From the NCBI RefSeq assembly GCF_027023985.1, contig NZ_JALVTW010000025.1, positions 1 to 64,000 on the forward strand: a stretch of DNA of 64,000 bases, given 5' to 3'. The stretch is from Persephonella sp. (lineage in GTDB: Bacteria; Aquificota; Aquificia; Aquificales; Hydrogenothermaceae). The notes under the pieces are model-generated. The model worked only from the letters and a program-made list of their open reading frames with translations, was not told the origin of the DNA and did not search any database. The translations under genes were made by a program, and so were the position numbers. Positions 6,467 through 13,962 of the stretch are shown one piece after another (position 1 is the stretch's first letter; each line of letters opens with the position of its first letter).

Positions 6467-6727
6467 ATGGATATACTGCATAATATTGCATTATGGATTT
6501 TGGACTTATTTGACCACGGGTTAAAAGCATTTGAACCTTTACAGGGGAGAGTTGATTTAGATGAAAAAAAATATACTGCAATGCAGGGGATTGTGCACTT
6601 TATAGGTTGGTCTGTTGCTATAGGAATTATCATCTGGGTATTTAAATATATGAAAAAACATGCCCAGCAAGATGAAAGAATGAAAAAGTATTACGGTAAA
6701 TCAGAAGAGGATAAACCTCAAAATTGA
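6467..6727 (+). CDS. Small membrane protein of unknown function
   Basis: An 86-residue protein. It has an amphipathic start (MDILHNIALWILDLFDHG) and one clear membrane helix near residues 44-62 (IVHFIGWSVAIGIIIWVFKY). A very charged tail (KHAQQDERMKKYYGKSEEDK) follows. GAGG lies about nine bases before the ATG, and a good promoter stands upstream. It meets the pentaheme cytochrome gene tail to tail with a ten-base overlap. I do not recognise the family. It may belong with respiratory proteins, but only position suggests this. Confidence 0.65.
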   Translation: MDILHNIALWILDLFDHGLKAFEPLQGRVDLDEKKYTAMQGIVHFIGWSVAIGIIIWVFKYMKKHAQQDERMKKYYGKSEEDKPQN

Positions 6728-7629
6728 AACTCTTTTTGAAGAACTTTTTCCTTTTTATCTTTCCATGAAAGTTTTCTCAAGATTGTAATCACTACTTTAT
6801 CCGGTTTTGAATCAATAAAGAAATCCATCTCTTTCCATTTTCCAAATTTTAGAGGGTCTTTGGAATTTATTATCTGCATCTGATTAAAGATTTCATCTCC
6901 ATTTTTAAATCCTGTCAAGTATATATAAAGCTTAGGTTTTCCGTTATCAGCTGTAGGAACTGAATGGGGTATTCCTGTGTTTTTTATGCTAAGGGTAAGG
7001 ATATCATCATCAATGGAAACCTTAACCTGAAAATCCTTTTCAGAGGCTATAGAAGCAGGAAATTTATGGGAATGGATATCTTTTTTAGAATGCAGGTATG
7101 TAAACGGGAATTTTTGGATAAGTCTGCCCTTTTTGGCTGGCATGTGGCATTCCTGACAGTTTCTCTTTGAAGCTGTCTGTTGCCATTGCTGATAAGTTTT
7201 TTGATGGCAGGAAGAACAAACCTTTGATGTTATATAAACAGGGTCATAAGTGGAGTAGTGAGGCGGAGAAAATACATCATAGGGACCATGCATTGAATTT
7301 GTTTCTTCTTTGTAATGGCAGGAAAAGCAGTTAACTCCTTCTTTCCTAAGTTTATTTCTTAGCTGTGGTTTTTCTTCAGGATGTATCTCAAGGGGTGCGT
7401 GGCAGGAAAGACATTTAGTTTTAGTATGGTTATTACTTGCTTCTATATAATGGGGAGAAGTCCATGCTTTTGCATGTCTGGAATCAAGCCATTGGTTGTA
7501 TATGTTTTGATGGCATTCTGAACATCTTTTGGCAGGAGGACGCTGGAGCAGGTCCTCCTCTAAGAATAATTTTTCTACTTTGTCGCAACCTGCTATGAAA
7601 GCCGCTAATAATAGCAGGAGTAAAGGCAT
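6718..7629 (-). CDS. Pentaheme c-type cytochrome lipoprotein (cytochrome c554-like)
   Basis: An exported electron carrier. The N-terminus is a lipoprotein signal with lipobox AGC (Cys15), so it should be anchored outside the inner membrane. Five CxxCH haem sites stand at residues 36-40, 73-77, 101-105, 138-142 and 158-162. Extra histidines nearby (SRHAKAW, SMHGPY, PPHYS) can serve as distal ligands. The C-terminal 130 residues have no haem site and look beta-rich (HSVPTADNGKPKLYIYL). The layout suits the cytochrome c554/c' group of multihaem proteins; the redox partner is not readable. It is the last gene of the rubredoxin-methyltransferase-triheme operon, two bases after the previous stop. 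Confidence 0.82.
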   Translation of the reverse strand: MPLLLLLLAAFIAGCDKVEKLFLEEDLLQRPPAKRCSECHQNIYNQWLDSRHAKAWTSPHYIEASNNHTKTKCLSCHAPLEIHPEEKPQLRNKLRKEGVNCFSCHYKEETNSMHGPYDVFSPPHYSTYDPVYITSKVCSSCHQKTYQQWQQTASKRNCQECHMPAKKGRLIQKFPFTYLHSKKDIHSHKFPASIASEKDFQVKVSIDDDILTLSIKNTGIPHSVPTADNGKPKLYIYLTGFKNGDEIFNQMQIINSKDPLKFGKWKEMDFFIDSKPDKVVITILRKLSWKDKKEKVLQKEFQF

Positions 7630-7631
7630 TT

Positions 7632-8456
7632 TTAATCACCAAATTTTTCTTTAAGCAAATAAAGTGTTTGGTGAACATTATGGCATTTAACACAATTGTT
7701 TTGTGCTATCCAGCCGATATGGGTTGAAATAGCTTTTTTGTCTGATTTTTTGATAGCTTCCTGAAGGGCATTTATATGCTTTTGAGTTCTCTCTCCAAAG
7801 TATATCTTTTCTGAACCTTCTTCCTGTGTATGACACTCACTGCAGGATTGGGATAATCCTTTCAGTCTTTTTGTAAATGAAAGACCGGCTTTTTTTGCTT
7901 CTTTGTTTTTTCCTTCTGTAAGGTATACTTTCAGCAGTTTCATATCATTTGCTACATTTTTCATATAATCGCCGTATTCAAGCTTTTGACCGGATACCGG
8001 GTCTTCAACATTTATTTTCTTAAAATCAGGGGTATGATATTTAACTTTTACAGAGGCCTGATATGTTCTATGACACTGGACACAGGTTCTTCCTATTGCT
8101 TTTAGATTTTCCATTGCTGTTGCTTTGTCTTTGTTTTTAACTGCTTCTATTAATTTCTCTGCATTGGCTTTTTTTAGGTTTCTATCCCATTTTTTGACCA
8201 TTTGGCCGATTTTTAGATAATTTTCCTGTAATTTTTTAGCCCATAATTGTGCATTCTGCCAGTCTTCTCCTTTAAGATTTACAACCAGACCGGTCATTGA
8301 TGTTGAAAGCTGATGCATCAGGCTTAGAAATTCATATTTTTCAGATTTAGGTGGATAGTATTTTGAAAGTTCATCTGGGGGGTCTTTCAGTTTTACATTT
8401 TTTGCAAAAGCAGATGTAAGTAGTAATAAACTTAATATCCCTGCTAAAGCTCTCAT
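7632..8456 (-). CDS. Triheme periplasmic c-type cytochrome
   Basis: A 274-residue protein with a cleavable signal peptide (MRALAGILSLLLLTSAFA). Three CxxCH motifs stand at 125-129 (CVQCH), 205-209 (CSECH) and 255-259 (CVKCH). Each follows a helical segment, so the protein looks like repeated cytochrome-c'-type helical bundles. The N-terminal bundle (about 40-120) supplies the helices for the first haem. It probably hands electrons to or from the pentaheme lipoprotein encoded next. The ribosome site AGGAGGG six bases before the ATG is also one arm of an inverted repeat (8463-8499), which may limit translation. Confidence 0.82.
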   Translation of the reverse strand: MRALAGILSLLLLTSAFAKNVKLKDPPDELSKYYPPKSEKYEFLSLMHQLSTSMTGLVVNLKGEDWQNAQLWAKKLQENYLKIGQMVKKWDRNLKKANAEKLIEAVKNKDKATAMENLKAIGRTCVQCHRTYQASVKVKYHTPDFKKINVEDPVSGQKLEYGDYMKNVANDMKLLKVYLTEGKNKEAKKAGLSFTKRLKGLSQSCSECHTQEEGSEKIYFGERTQKHINALQEAIKKSDKKAISTHIGWIAQNNCVKCHNVHQTLYLLKEKFGD

Positions 8457-8462
8457 TTTTGT

Positions 8463-8499
8463 CCCTCCTGTCTTTTTATTTTATAAATTTGCAGGAGGG
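8463..8499 (-). promoter_or_regulatory. Inverted repeat that can hide the cytochrome ribosome site
   Basis: On the minus strand CCCTCCTG (8499-8492), a 21-base AT-rich loop, then CAGGAGGG (8470-8463). The second arm contains the Shine-Dalgarno sequence of the triheme cytochrome gene. No T-run follows, so it does not look like an intrinsic terminator. It sits between the methyltransferase stop and the cytochrome ATG. Confidence 0.55.
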
Positions 8500-8503
8500 G
8501 AAT

Positions 8504-9127
8504 TTATCTTTTTATGGCCATAATCATAAAAACAGGATAATCTCTTTTTTGCCCTTCTCTTTCTTTGGTTATGGTATGGACTATCTGGTATTTGACTTTT
8601 TCCAGACCGCTTTCTTTTAGCCAGTTTTCAACCTCTTTCTCATCAAAGCCAAAATGTTTTACATCTGTATTATCTGAATGAAATGTGCCATCTTCTTTGT
8701 AGAGGTCTATTACTGCAATATAGCCCCCTGTTTTAAGATATTCCTTTAGCTTTTTTAGGACTTCAATTGGGTCATCAAGATGGTGAAATGTCATTGAGGT
8801 GATAATCAGGTCAAAATCCTTTTCAGGAAAGCCCTCTGATATAATGTCATGTTTATAAATTCTTATGTTGTTTATATTATTTTTCTCAATTTTTTCTTTG
8901 AAAACATTAAGCATTCCTTCAGAAAGGTCAAAAGCTACAATCTCTTTTACGTAAGGTGCAAGCATTATATCCAGAATACCTGTGCCTGCTCCTATATCCA
9001 TAACTTTAAAGCTCTTGGTATCAGGAAGATTGTTTAAAATAGCCTTCAGGAAATCCTCAGACCTTTTGTATTTTTCCGGGGTGTCGTATCTGTTTGCAAC
9101 TGCGTCAAATCTTTTTCCTATATCCAT
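8504..9127 (-). CDS. SAM-dependent class I methyltransferase
   Basis: A 207-residue Rossmann-fold methyltransferase. Motif I is VMDIGAGTGILDIML (about 43-57), the acidic end of strand 2 is IVAFDLSEGML, and motif IV is FDLIITSMTFHHLDD. The substrate is not evident: the fold is like UbiE/Coq5 and many other small-molecule methylases, and the neighbouring quinone- or haem-linked genes do not decide it. Its ATG shares one base with the stop of the rubredoxin gene (TGATG), so the two are translationally coupled. Confidence 0.8.
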   Translation of the reverse strand: MDIGKRFDAVANRYDTPEKYKRSEDFLKAILNNLPDTKSFKVMDIGAGTGILDIMLAPYVKEIVAFDLSEGMLNVFKEKIEKNNINNIRIYKHDIISEGFPEKDFDLIITSMTFHHLDDPIEVLKKLKEYLKTGGYIAVIDLYKEDGTFHSDNTDVKHFGFDEKEVENWLKESGLEKVKYQIVHTITKEREGQKRDYPVFMIMAIKR

Positions 9128-9321
9128 CAGTCAATCCTGTAAAAATGGGATTTAGGATATTCACAAACAGGACATCTCCACTTATCAGGAAGTTCCTCAA
9201 ATCTTATTCCTGGGGAAATAGCCCTTTTTTCATCTCCTTTTTCAGGGTCATATATATACCCGCAGACTTTACATCTAAACCTGCCTATAGTCCTGTCCTT
9301 GATAATCACCTTTTCCTTCAT
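9127..9321 (-). CDS. Rubredoxin
   Basis: A 64-residue one-iron electron carrier. The four cysteine ligands lie in [11 protein letters not shown] and [13 protein letters not shown], the standard rubredoxin pattern. About a dozen residues precede the usual N-terminus ([15 protein letters not shown]). It heads an operon with a methyltransferase and two multihaem cytochromes; rubredoxins of such organisms often serve oxygen or superoxide removal. No Shine-Dalgarno site is seen. A possible -10 box (TATATT) lies six bases ahead of the ATG, so a leaderless message is possible. Confidence 0.93.
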   Translation of the reverse strand: MKEKVIIKDRTIGRFRCKVCGYIYDPEKGDEKRAISPGIRFEELPDKWRCPVCEYPKSHFYRID

Positions 9322-9337
9322 ATCTAAAATATAGCAT

Positions 9338-9359
9338 AAAATTCATATCTTTGAATTTT
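9338..9359. promoter_or_regulatory. AT-rich inverted repeat upstream of rubredoxin
   Basis: AAAATTCA, six bases, TGAATTTT: perfect eight-base arms. It overlaps where the -35 and spacer of the rubredoxin promoter would lie, so it may be an operator. It could equally be part of the transcript end of the cyclase gene. Confidence 0.3.
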
Positions 9360-9417
9360 GTAGAATTATCTTGTGCAAGCTATTAAGACAATAATTATAA
9401 ATTGTAGTAGTTCCTTA

Positions 9418-10212
9418 TTAATAATTTTCAATAATTTTCAAAACAGCATTTATATGTTTTTCTCCATGCTTCTTGCACCAATCACTTTCGATTTTATAAT
9501 ACTTAAAATTGCTTTTCTTTTTTGTATAATATTTTTTCCAAGGACTAATATTTTCGCCTTTTAAACATCCACAAGAAATAACTAAGTAATTCTTAAACTT
9601 TTCTTGATTTAAAACATTATATATGTTTTCATCAATTCCTATTACCGTTTTGTTAGAAAAACGTTTCACATTTTTCGAGATTAATGCTGCATTATTGATA
9701 GCATTACCTGCCCAAACAAAGAATTTATCATCTCCTCTTTGTCCAATTAGTTTTACTAATAGATCTCCTTTAGAAATTCCGATTCCAAAAGAAAGATTTA
9801 CACCATATTTATTTTTGAATTTTTCCCTTACATACTCTTCTTGAAACGTTTTGAACGTTTTAGCTGCCAGAAAAGCTTTAATTTCCGCATATTCACCAGA
9901 GAAAAGAGATATTCCCCCATCTCCTTTTATGTCAATAAATTCGGAACCAAAGCTTTTGCTAATCTTTACAAATGGATATCCCGTATACTCTAAAAATTTA
10001 GCATAAACTCTTTTTGTTTTTCTATTAGAGATCTGTGTTGAATTCTTTAAATCTACAAGAACAACTACAACGTTATCAACTCTATTCCAAATTGGCTTTT
10101 CTACTTTTGCATTATTTATTGCTTGTTCTATAGTATTGTAGGTTTCTATTCTAATATTTTCTAAATAGCTTAGTTTTTCTTTTAATTTCTCAAAGAAACC
10201 CCAAAGTTCCAT
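9418..10212 (-). CDS. Stand-alone class III nucleotide cyclase, possibly Pycsar-like
   Basis: A 264-residue soluble cyclase-type protein. The catalytic domain spans about 45-235. Metal aspartates are Asp54 (VLVDLKNST) and Asp98 (IKGDGGISLF), followed by GVNLSFGIGISKGD and FVWAGNAINNAAL. The transition-state Asn is present (Asn173), but the Arg that usually follows four residues later is Leu177. There is no receptor, membrane or HAMP part; the first 45 residues are a helix. Small cyclases of this shape make cCMP or cUMP in Pycsar phage defence, but a Pycsar effector gene is normally adjacent and none is seen. Other options are an ordinary adenylate cyclase or an inactive relic. The flanks are AT-rich and non-coding (10213-10469). 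Confidence 0.72.
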   Translation of the reverse strand: MELWGFFEKLKEKLSYLENIRIETYNTIEQAINNAKVEKPIWNRVDNVVVVLVDLKNSTQISNRKTKRVYAKFLEYTGYPFVKISKSFGSEFIDIKGDGGISLFSGEYAEIKAFLAAKTFKTFQEEYVREKFKNKYGVNLSFGIGISKGDLLVKLIGQRGDDKFFVWAGNAINNAALISKNVKRFSNKTVIGIDENIYNVLNQEKFKNYLVISCGCLKGENISPWKKYYTKKKSNFKYYKIESDWCKKHGEKHINAVLKIIENY

Positions 10213-10469
10213 GAGAATTTAGCCCTATATATTTTGGGTAGTTAATGCTAGTTTTTTATATCCTATTTTATATATTTAATTTTATTTTCTACATGTAGTA
10301 GTTTTAGAGATTACCCTTATATGTTTTCGAGATTGATTTTGAATATTTTGCATAATCAGCCATCAAAGAAAAATATTAGATATGTGTGCTCATGTCTATA
10401 AAATTATAAGATATTGTTGCTTAATTAATAATGTGTTCTGAAATTTTTATTGCCTTTCAGAATATATTT

Positions 10470-10667
10470 TTATCCAAAATCCAAATTTTCATCTGTTTCA
10501 AGTGCTATATCCAAATCTGAGAAATATGAGGCTCTTCCGGTGGCAAAGGAACTAAAAAGATAAAGCCTGAATGAAATTTTAATATTTTCCCTGAAAATGC
10601 TCACAATCTCTTCTAAAAGCCTTGCTATTTTTTCATCTTTGTAAGACAAACTTTTTATCTTTTCCAT
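10470..10667 (-). pseudogene. Remnant of a minimal nucleotidyltransferase (MNT) antitoxin
   Basis: Only 65 codons remain of a family that normally has about 100. The core FSSFATGRASYFSDLDIAL matches the MNT pattern GSx10DxD, but the Gly is replaced by Ser and the frame stops soon after the two aspartates. No HEPN partner is found beside it. I see no continuation in other frames of the next 60 bases. The 257 bases beyond it, up to the cyclase, hold no supportable gene. Confidence 0.6.
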
Positions 10668-10731
10668 ACTATAAAGTCTAATTACCTTTGAGTTTGTTGT
10701 AAACTAATAAAAAAAATAATAGGAGGAAGGA

Positions 10732-11412
10732 ATGGTAACAGCAAGTTTGATAGATATTGAAGGAACAGTTTCACCTATAACATTTGTAAAGGATGTTCTG
10801 TTTCCTTATTCAGAAGAAAAAATGGAAAAGTTTATAAAAGAAAACAAAGACAAACCTGAAATAAAAAATATTCTCCAGCAGGTTCAGGGGATAGAAGGAA
10901 AGGATATGGATATAGATGAGATAATCCAGATATTAAAAAGATGGATAAAAGAGGACAGGAAAATAGCACCTTTGAAAGATATACAGGGATTTATATGGAA
11001 AGAAGGCTTTGAAAGTGGTCAGATAAAAGCTCCTCTTTATGAAGATGCATACCGCAAAATGAAAGAATGGAAAGAAAAGGGATATAAGCTTTATATTTAC
11101 TCTTCCGGTTCTGTTCAGGCTCAAAAATTATTTTTCTCTCATACAGATAAGGGGGATATTCTGGACTGGTTTTCAGGGCATTTTGATACCAAAATAGGAA
11201 ACAAAAAAGAGTCAGAATCTTACCGCAAAATCGCACAGGAGATAGGACTAAAGCCTGAAGAAATACTATTTTTATCAGACAATCTTGATGAGATAAAAGC
11301 TGCTGCACAGGCAGGAATGAAAGTTTACAGACTGGTAAGGCCGCAAGATGCGGAATATATTGAAAATTTTGAATACCCTCAAATAAAAAGTTTTGACGAG
11401 GTTCAACTGTGA
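10732..11412 (+). CDS. mtnC: Acireductone synthase (enolase-phosphatase E1)
   Basis: Bifunctional HAD-family enzyme of methionine salvage. It enolises and dephosphorylates 2,3-diketo-5-methylthiopentyl-1-phosphate to give acireductone. HAD motif I is LIDIEGTVSPI with nucleophile Asp8 and the E1-typical Glu10. Motif II is YIYSSGSVQAQ, and motif III/IV is ILFLSDNLDEIKAAAQAG. The length of 226 residues is normal. A strong GGAGGAAGG precedes the ATG. It forms a pair with rsgA, whose GTG overlaps its stop by four bases. Confidence 0.93.
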   Translation: MVTASLIDIEGTVSPITFVKDVLFPYSEEKMEKFIKENKDKPEIKNILQQVQGIEGKDMDIDEIIQILKRWIKEDRKIAPLKDIQGFIWKEGFESGQIKAPLYEDAYRKMKEWKEKGYKLYIYSSGSVQAQKLFFSHTDKGDILDWFSGHFDTKIGNKKESESYRKIAQEIGLKPEEILFLSDNLDEIKAAAQAGMKVYRLVRPQDAEYIENFEYPQIKSFDEVQL

Positions 11413-12296
11413 AGAAAGGACTTGTTATAGATAGAGAAGCGCAGATGATAGGGGTTTATACCCTTGATGATAAGAAGACATACAGAGGAATACCCAGAAA
11501 AAAAGTGTTAAAAAAGACAAAGATATATGCAGGAGATTATGTTTACGGTGAAGTTGTTGATGAAAACACATTTGCCATAGAACAGGTGGAAGAAAGGAAA
11601 AATTTCCTTGTCAGGCCACCTGTTGCAAATGTTGATAAAGTGCTGATTGTTTCTGCTATAAAAATGCCCGAGTTTGATAATTTCCTGATGGACAATCTAC
11701 TTGTTGTTTATGAACATTTTCAGACAGACCCGGTTATTATTTTTAATAAGATTGACCTGCTTAATCAAGAAGAAAAAGCAGAATTGGAAAAATGGACACA
11801 GATTTACACAGATGCCGGTTATGATGTGCTCTGGGTCAGTGCAGCTAAAAATGAGGGAATTCAGAAACTAACAGACTATCTGGAAGGAATGATTTGCGTT
11901 CTTGCAGGACCTTCAGGAGTAGGTAAGTCTTCAATCCTATCCAGACTTGTTGGTGTTCAGCTGGAAGTAAGGGAAGTTAGCGAGAAAACAGAAAGGGGAA
12001 GACATACAACAACAGGTGTAAGGCTGTTTCCATTTGGGGAAAACTCATTCATAGGCGACACCCCTGGATTTTCCAGCGTTGATGCGCTGTATTTCCTTAA
12101 ACCAAATGAAGTAAGGCTTTATTTCAGAGAGTTCCTGAGATACGACTGTAAGTTCCCTGATTGCACACACACCAGAGAACCGGGATGTCAGGTCAGGGAA
12201 GCAGTAAAGAACGGTGAAATATCCTGTGAAAGATACAAAAACTACATAAAAATAATAAAGGAAGACCCTGCCTTATGGCAGGAATTATGTCAATAG
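11409..12296 (+). CDS. rsgA: Ribosome small subunit GTPase RsgA
   Basis: Circularly permuted GTPase that helps mature the 30S subunit. An N-terminal OB domain (1-70) comes first. The GTPase motifs follow in permuted order: G4 NKID (113-116), G1 GPSGVGKS (167-174) and G3 DTPG (217-220). A C-terminal zinc site comprises Cys247, Cys252, His254 and Cys260. The start is GTG, inside the GTGA overlap with mtnC. The 3' end overlaps the convergent Fe-S gene by seven bases. Confidence 0.96.
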   Translation: MKKGLVIDREAQMIGVYTLDDKKTYRGIPRKKVLKKTKIYAGDYVYGEVVDENTFAIEQVEERKNFLVRPPVANVDKVLIVSAIKMPEFDNFLMDNLLVVYEHFQTDPVIIFNKIDLLNQEEKAELEKWTQIYTDAGYDVLWVSAAKNEGIQKLTDYLEGMICVLAGPSGVGKSSILSRLVGVQLEVREVSEKTERGRHTTTGVRLFPFGENSFIGDTPGFSSVDALYFLKPNEVRLYFREFLRYDCKFPDCTHTREPGCQVREAVKNGEISCERYKNYIKIIKEDPALWQELCQ

Positions 12297-13591
12297 ATGG
12301 AGCTTATAGACTGCTCCTCTTCTTCTTTATTTTCTGGTTTTTGTATGTTTTCCCCTTCAATTAATCTTTCTGCCAGATAGTCTGCAAGGTGGACAACTTT
12401 TATATTTTTGTAATCTCCGTGTTTATACATTCCATCAGCTATGTTAAATATACAACCTGGGCAGTCACTTAGGACATACTGAGCTTGGGTTTTTTCTATA
12501 TCTTTAACCTTTCTCTTTTGTATTTCTGTAGCAACTTCATAATTTGATACTGAGAAATATCCTGCAAAACCACAACACATCATTGCATCTTCACCTTCTA
12601 CATACTCAGCATCTATAACACCTTTCAGAAGGTCTCTGTAAACGTTCGGGTCTGTTGACATAGCTGTGTATGAGTGACATGGAAAGTGAAATGTTACCCT
12701 TTCACCTTCTCCTTTGAACACCAGATAACCTTCTTCTCTCAGTATCTCTGCAAAGTCTTTTACAGGATAGCCATATTCCTCTTGGAGAGCTCCACCACAG
12801 GTTGGACATGCAACAACGATATAATCAAATTCATACTTATCTATCTCTTCCTTGTTGTGTTTGTAAAGTTTTTCAAACAGTTCAACATAACCACCGTATA
12901 ACTGGGGTGCACCGCAACATCTTATATTTTCAGGGACAACAACCTCGTAACCTGCCTTTTCCATAAGTTTTATAACACTTTCACCTGTTTTGCCGTAAAA
13001 GGCATCTATCATGCAACCTGTAAAGAATAATAGTCTTCCCTTGGGTTTTTCAGGTTTTACCTCTACTCCCCTTAGACCAAATGGTTTTGCTGTTGGTTTA
13101 GGAAGTAGTTTTGTAAACTTTGGAATTCCTGTATTAAGAAAAACTGCGTTATATTCAGGGACATCTTTTTTAAACATCTTTCCATAAGCATTCATCAAAG
13201 AAGGGGCAAATTTCATAGATACCTTTGTTACAAAATTACCTGTCATTGCAAGGCCTTGGTAGACAGCTGTTTTAACAGGGTCAAACTTGGATTTTTTCTT
13301 TTCCTCGGCCATAGCCCTTGCCCTGAACATAATATCCTTGTATTCAACTTCATTAGGGCATATCCATTCACATCTTCTACACATTGCACATTCATTCCAC
13401 TGCTGAGCTATCTCTTCTGTCAGAGGAAGAACCCCATCAACAACAGCTTCAGCAAGTGCTAATCTACCTCTTGGAGATGACCTTTCCTGTTTCACAACAG
13501 AATAGGTTGGACATACAGAGCGGCATGCAGAACATTTTACACACTGGTGCGCCAGATTTTCTGGCAGTGTTACATCTATAATATCACCCAT
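12290..13591 (-). CDS. Fe-S oxidoreductase with two CCG domains (GlcF/GlpC/HdrD-like)
   Basis: A 433-residue electron-transfer subunit. Two [4Fe-4S] ferredoxin clusters are read at Cys17, 20, 23 and 27 and at Cys68, 71, 74 and 78. Two cysteine-rich CCG domains follow, with CCGAPQLYGG and CCGFAGYF as landmarks plus CPTCGG and CPGC. This layout is shared by the iron-sulfur subunits of glycolate, glycerol-3-phosphate and lactate oxidases and by HdrD. No flavoprotein partner is encoded beside it, so the substrate is open. It follows a small winged-helix gene with an eight-base overlap. Confidence 0.85.
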   Translation of the reverse strand: MGDIIDVTLPENLAHQCVKCSACRSVCPTYSVVKQERSSPRGRLALAEAVVDGVLPLTEEIAQQWNECAMCRRCEWICPNEVEYKDIMFRARAMAEEKKKSKFDPVKTAVYQGLAMTGNFVTKVSMKFAPSLMNAYGKMFKKDVPEYNAVFLNTGIPKFTKLLPKPTAKPFGLRGVEVKPEKPKGRLLFFTGCMIDAFYGKTGESVIKLMEKAGYEVVVPENIRCCGAPQLYGGYVELFEKLYKHNKEEIDKYEFDYIVVACPTCGGALQEEYGYPVKDFAEILREEGYLVFKGEGERVTFHFPCHSYTAMSTDPNVYRDLLKGVIDAEYVEGEDAMMCCGFAGYFSVSNYEVATEIQKRKVKDIEKTQAQYVLSDCPGCIFNIADGMYKHGDYKNIKVVHLADYLAERLIEGENIQKPENKEEEEQSISSIY

Positions 13592-13781
13592 TTTGTTCTC
13601 CTTTTACACCTAAGATTTTGTTATGACATTTATCTATCTCAATCAAACCATCTATATAAAGTTCATTTACTAATTTTTGAATACTATTTCTATCAATACC
13701 GGTTAGTTTTTCCAGTTCTCCTACCTTTAGAGGTTTGCCTGCTTCTTTGACAATTTGAAAAATCAGCTGTTTTTTGCTCAA
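13584..13781 (-). CDS. Small winged-helix DNA-binding protein
   Basis: 65 residues that are little more than one helix-turn-helix: KPLKVGELEKLTGIDRNSIQKLVNELYIDGLIEI reads as helices 2 and 3 followed by the wing. The start is taken as TTG at 13781, with GGGAAA just upstream; no ATG or GTG is available before an in-frame stop. It overlaps the Fe-S oxidoreductase start by eight bases and probably regulates that gene or itself. The family (ArsR, MarR or another) cannot be assigned. Confidence 0.6.
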   Translation of the reverse strand: MSKKQLIFQIVKEAGKPLKVGELEKLTGIDRNSIQKLVNELYIDGLIEIDKCHNKILGVKGEQNG

Positions 13782-13883
13782 TTTCCCTGCCTCTTCTTCA
13801 GGTATAAACTGAATATAAAAACATTAATATTTAAACACCATAACCAAAATCATAAAAGTTAGTAAAGGTTAACCCAACAACCA

Positions 13884-13912
13884 TTGACACAAAATCCTAT
13901 TAATAGTATTCA
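13884..13912 (+). promoter_or_regulatory. Candidate promoter of the chemosensory operon
   Basis: TTGACA (13884-13889), 17 bases, TATTCA (13907-13912). A GACGATAA at 13925-13932 resembles a sigma-28 -10 box, but no matching -35 is found. The ribosome site AGGAGGG stands seven bases before the ATG at 13963. Confidence 0.4.
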
Positions 13913-13962
13913 TTAATAATATAAGACGATAATTAATATAAAATTCAGGTTAGGAGGGAAAT

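Noticed and set aside
6397-6633. 78-codon minus-strand frame
   Set aside because: Antisense to the 86-residue membrane protein, which has the promoter and ribosome site.
10213-10469. Possible Pycsar effector gene beside the cyclase
   Set aside because: No open frame of useful length on either strand in this AT-rich stretch.
13925-13932. Sigma-28 type -10 box GACGATAA before the receptor gene
   Set aside because: No TAAA -35 box at about 15 bases upstream; a TTGACA promoter upstream is a better fit.
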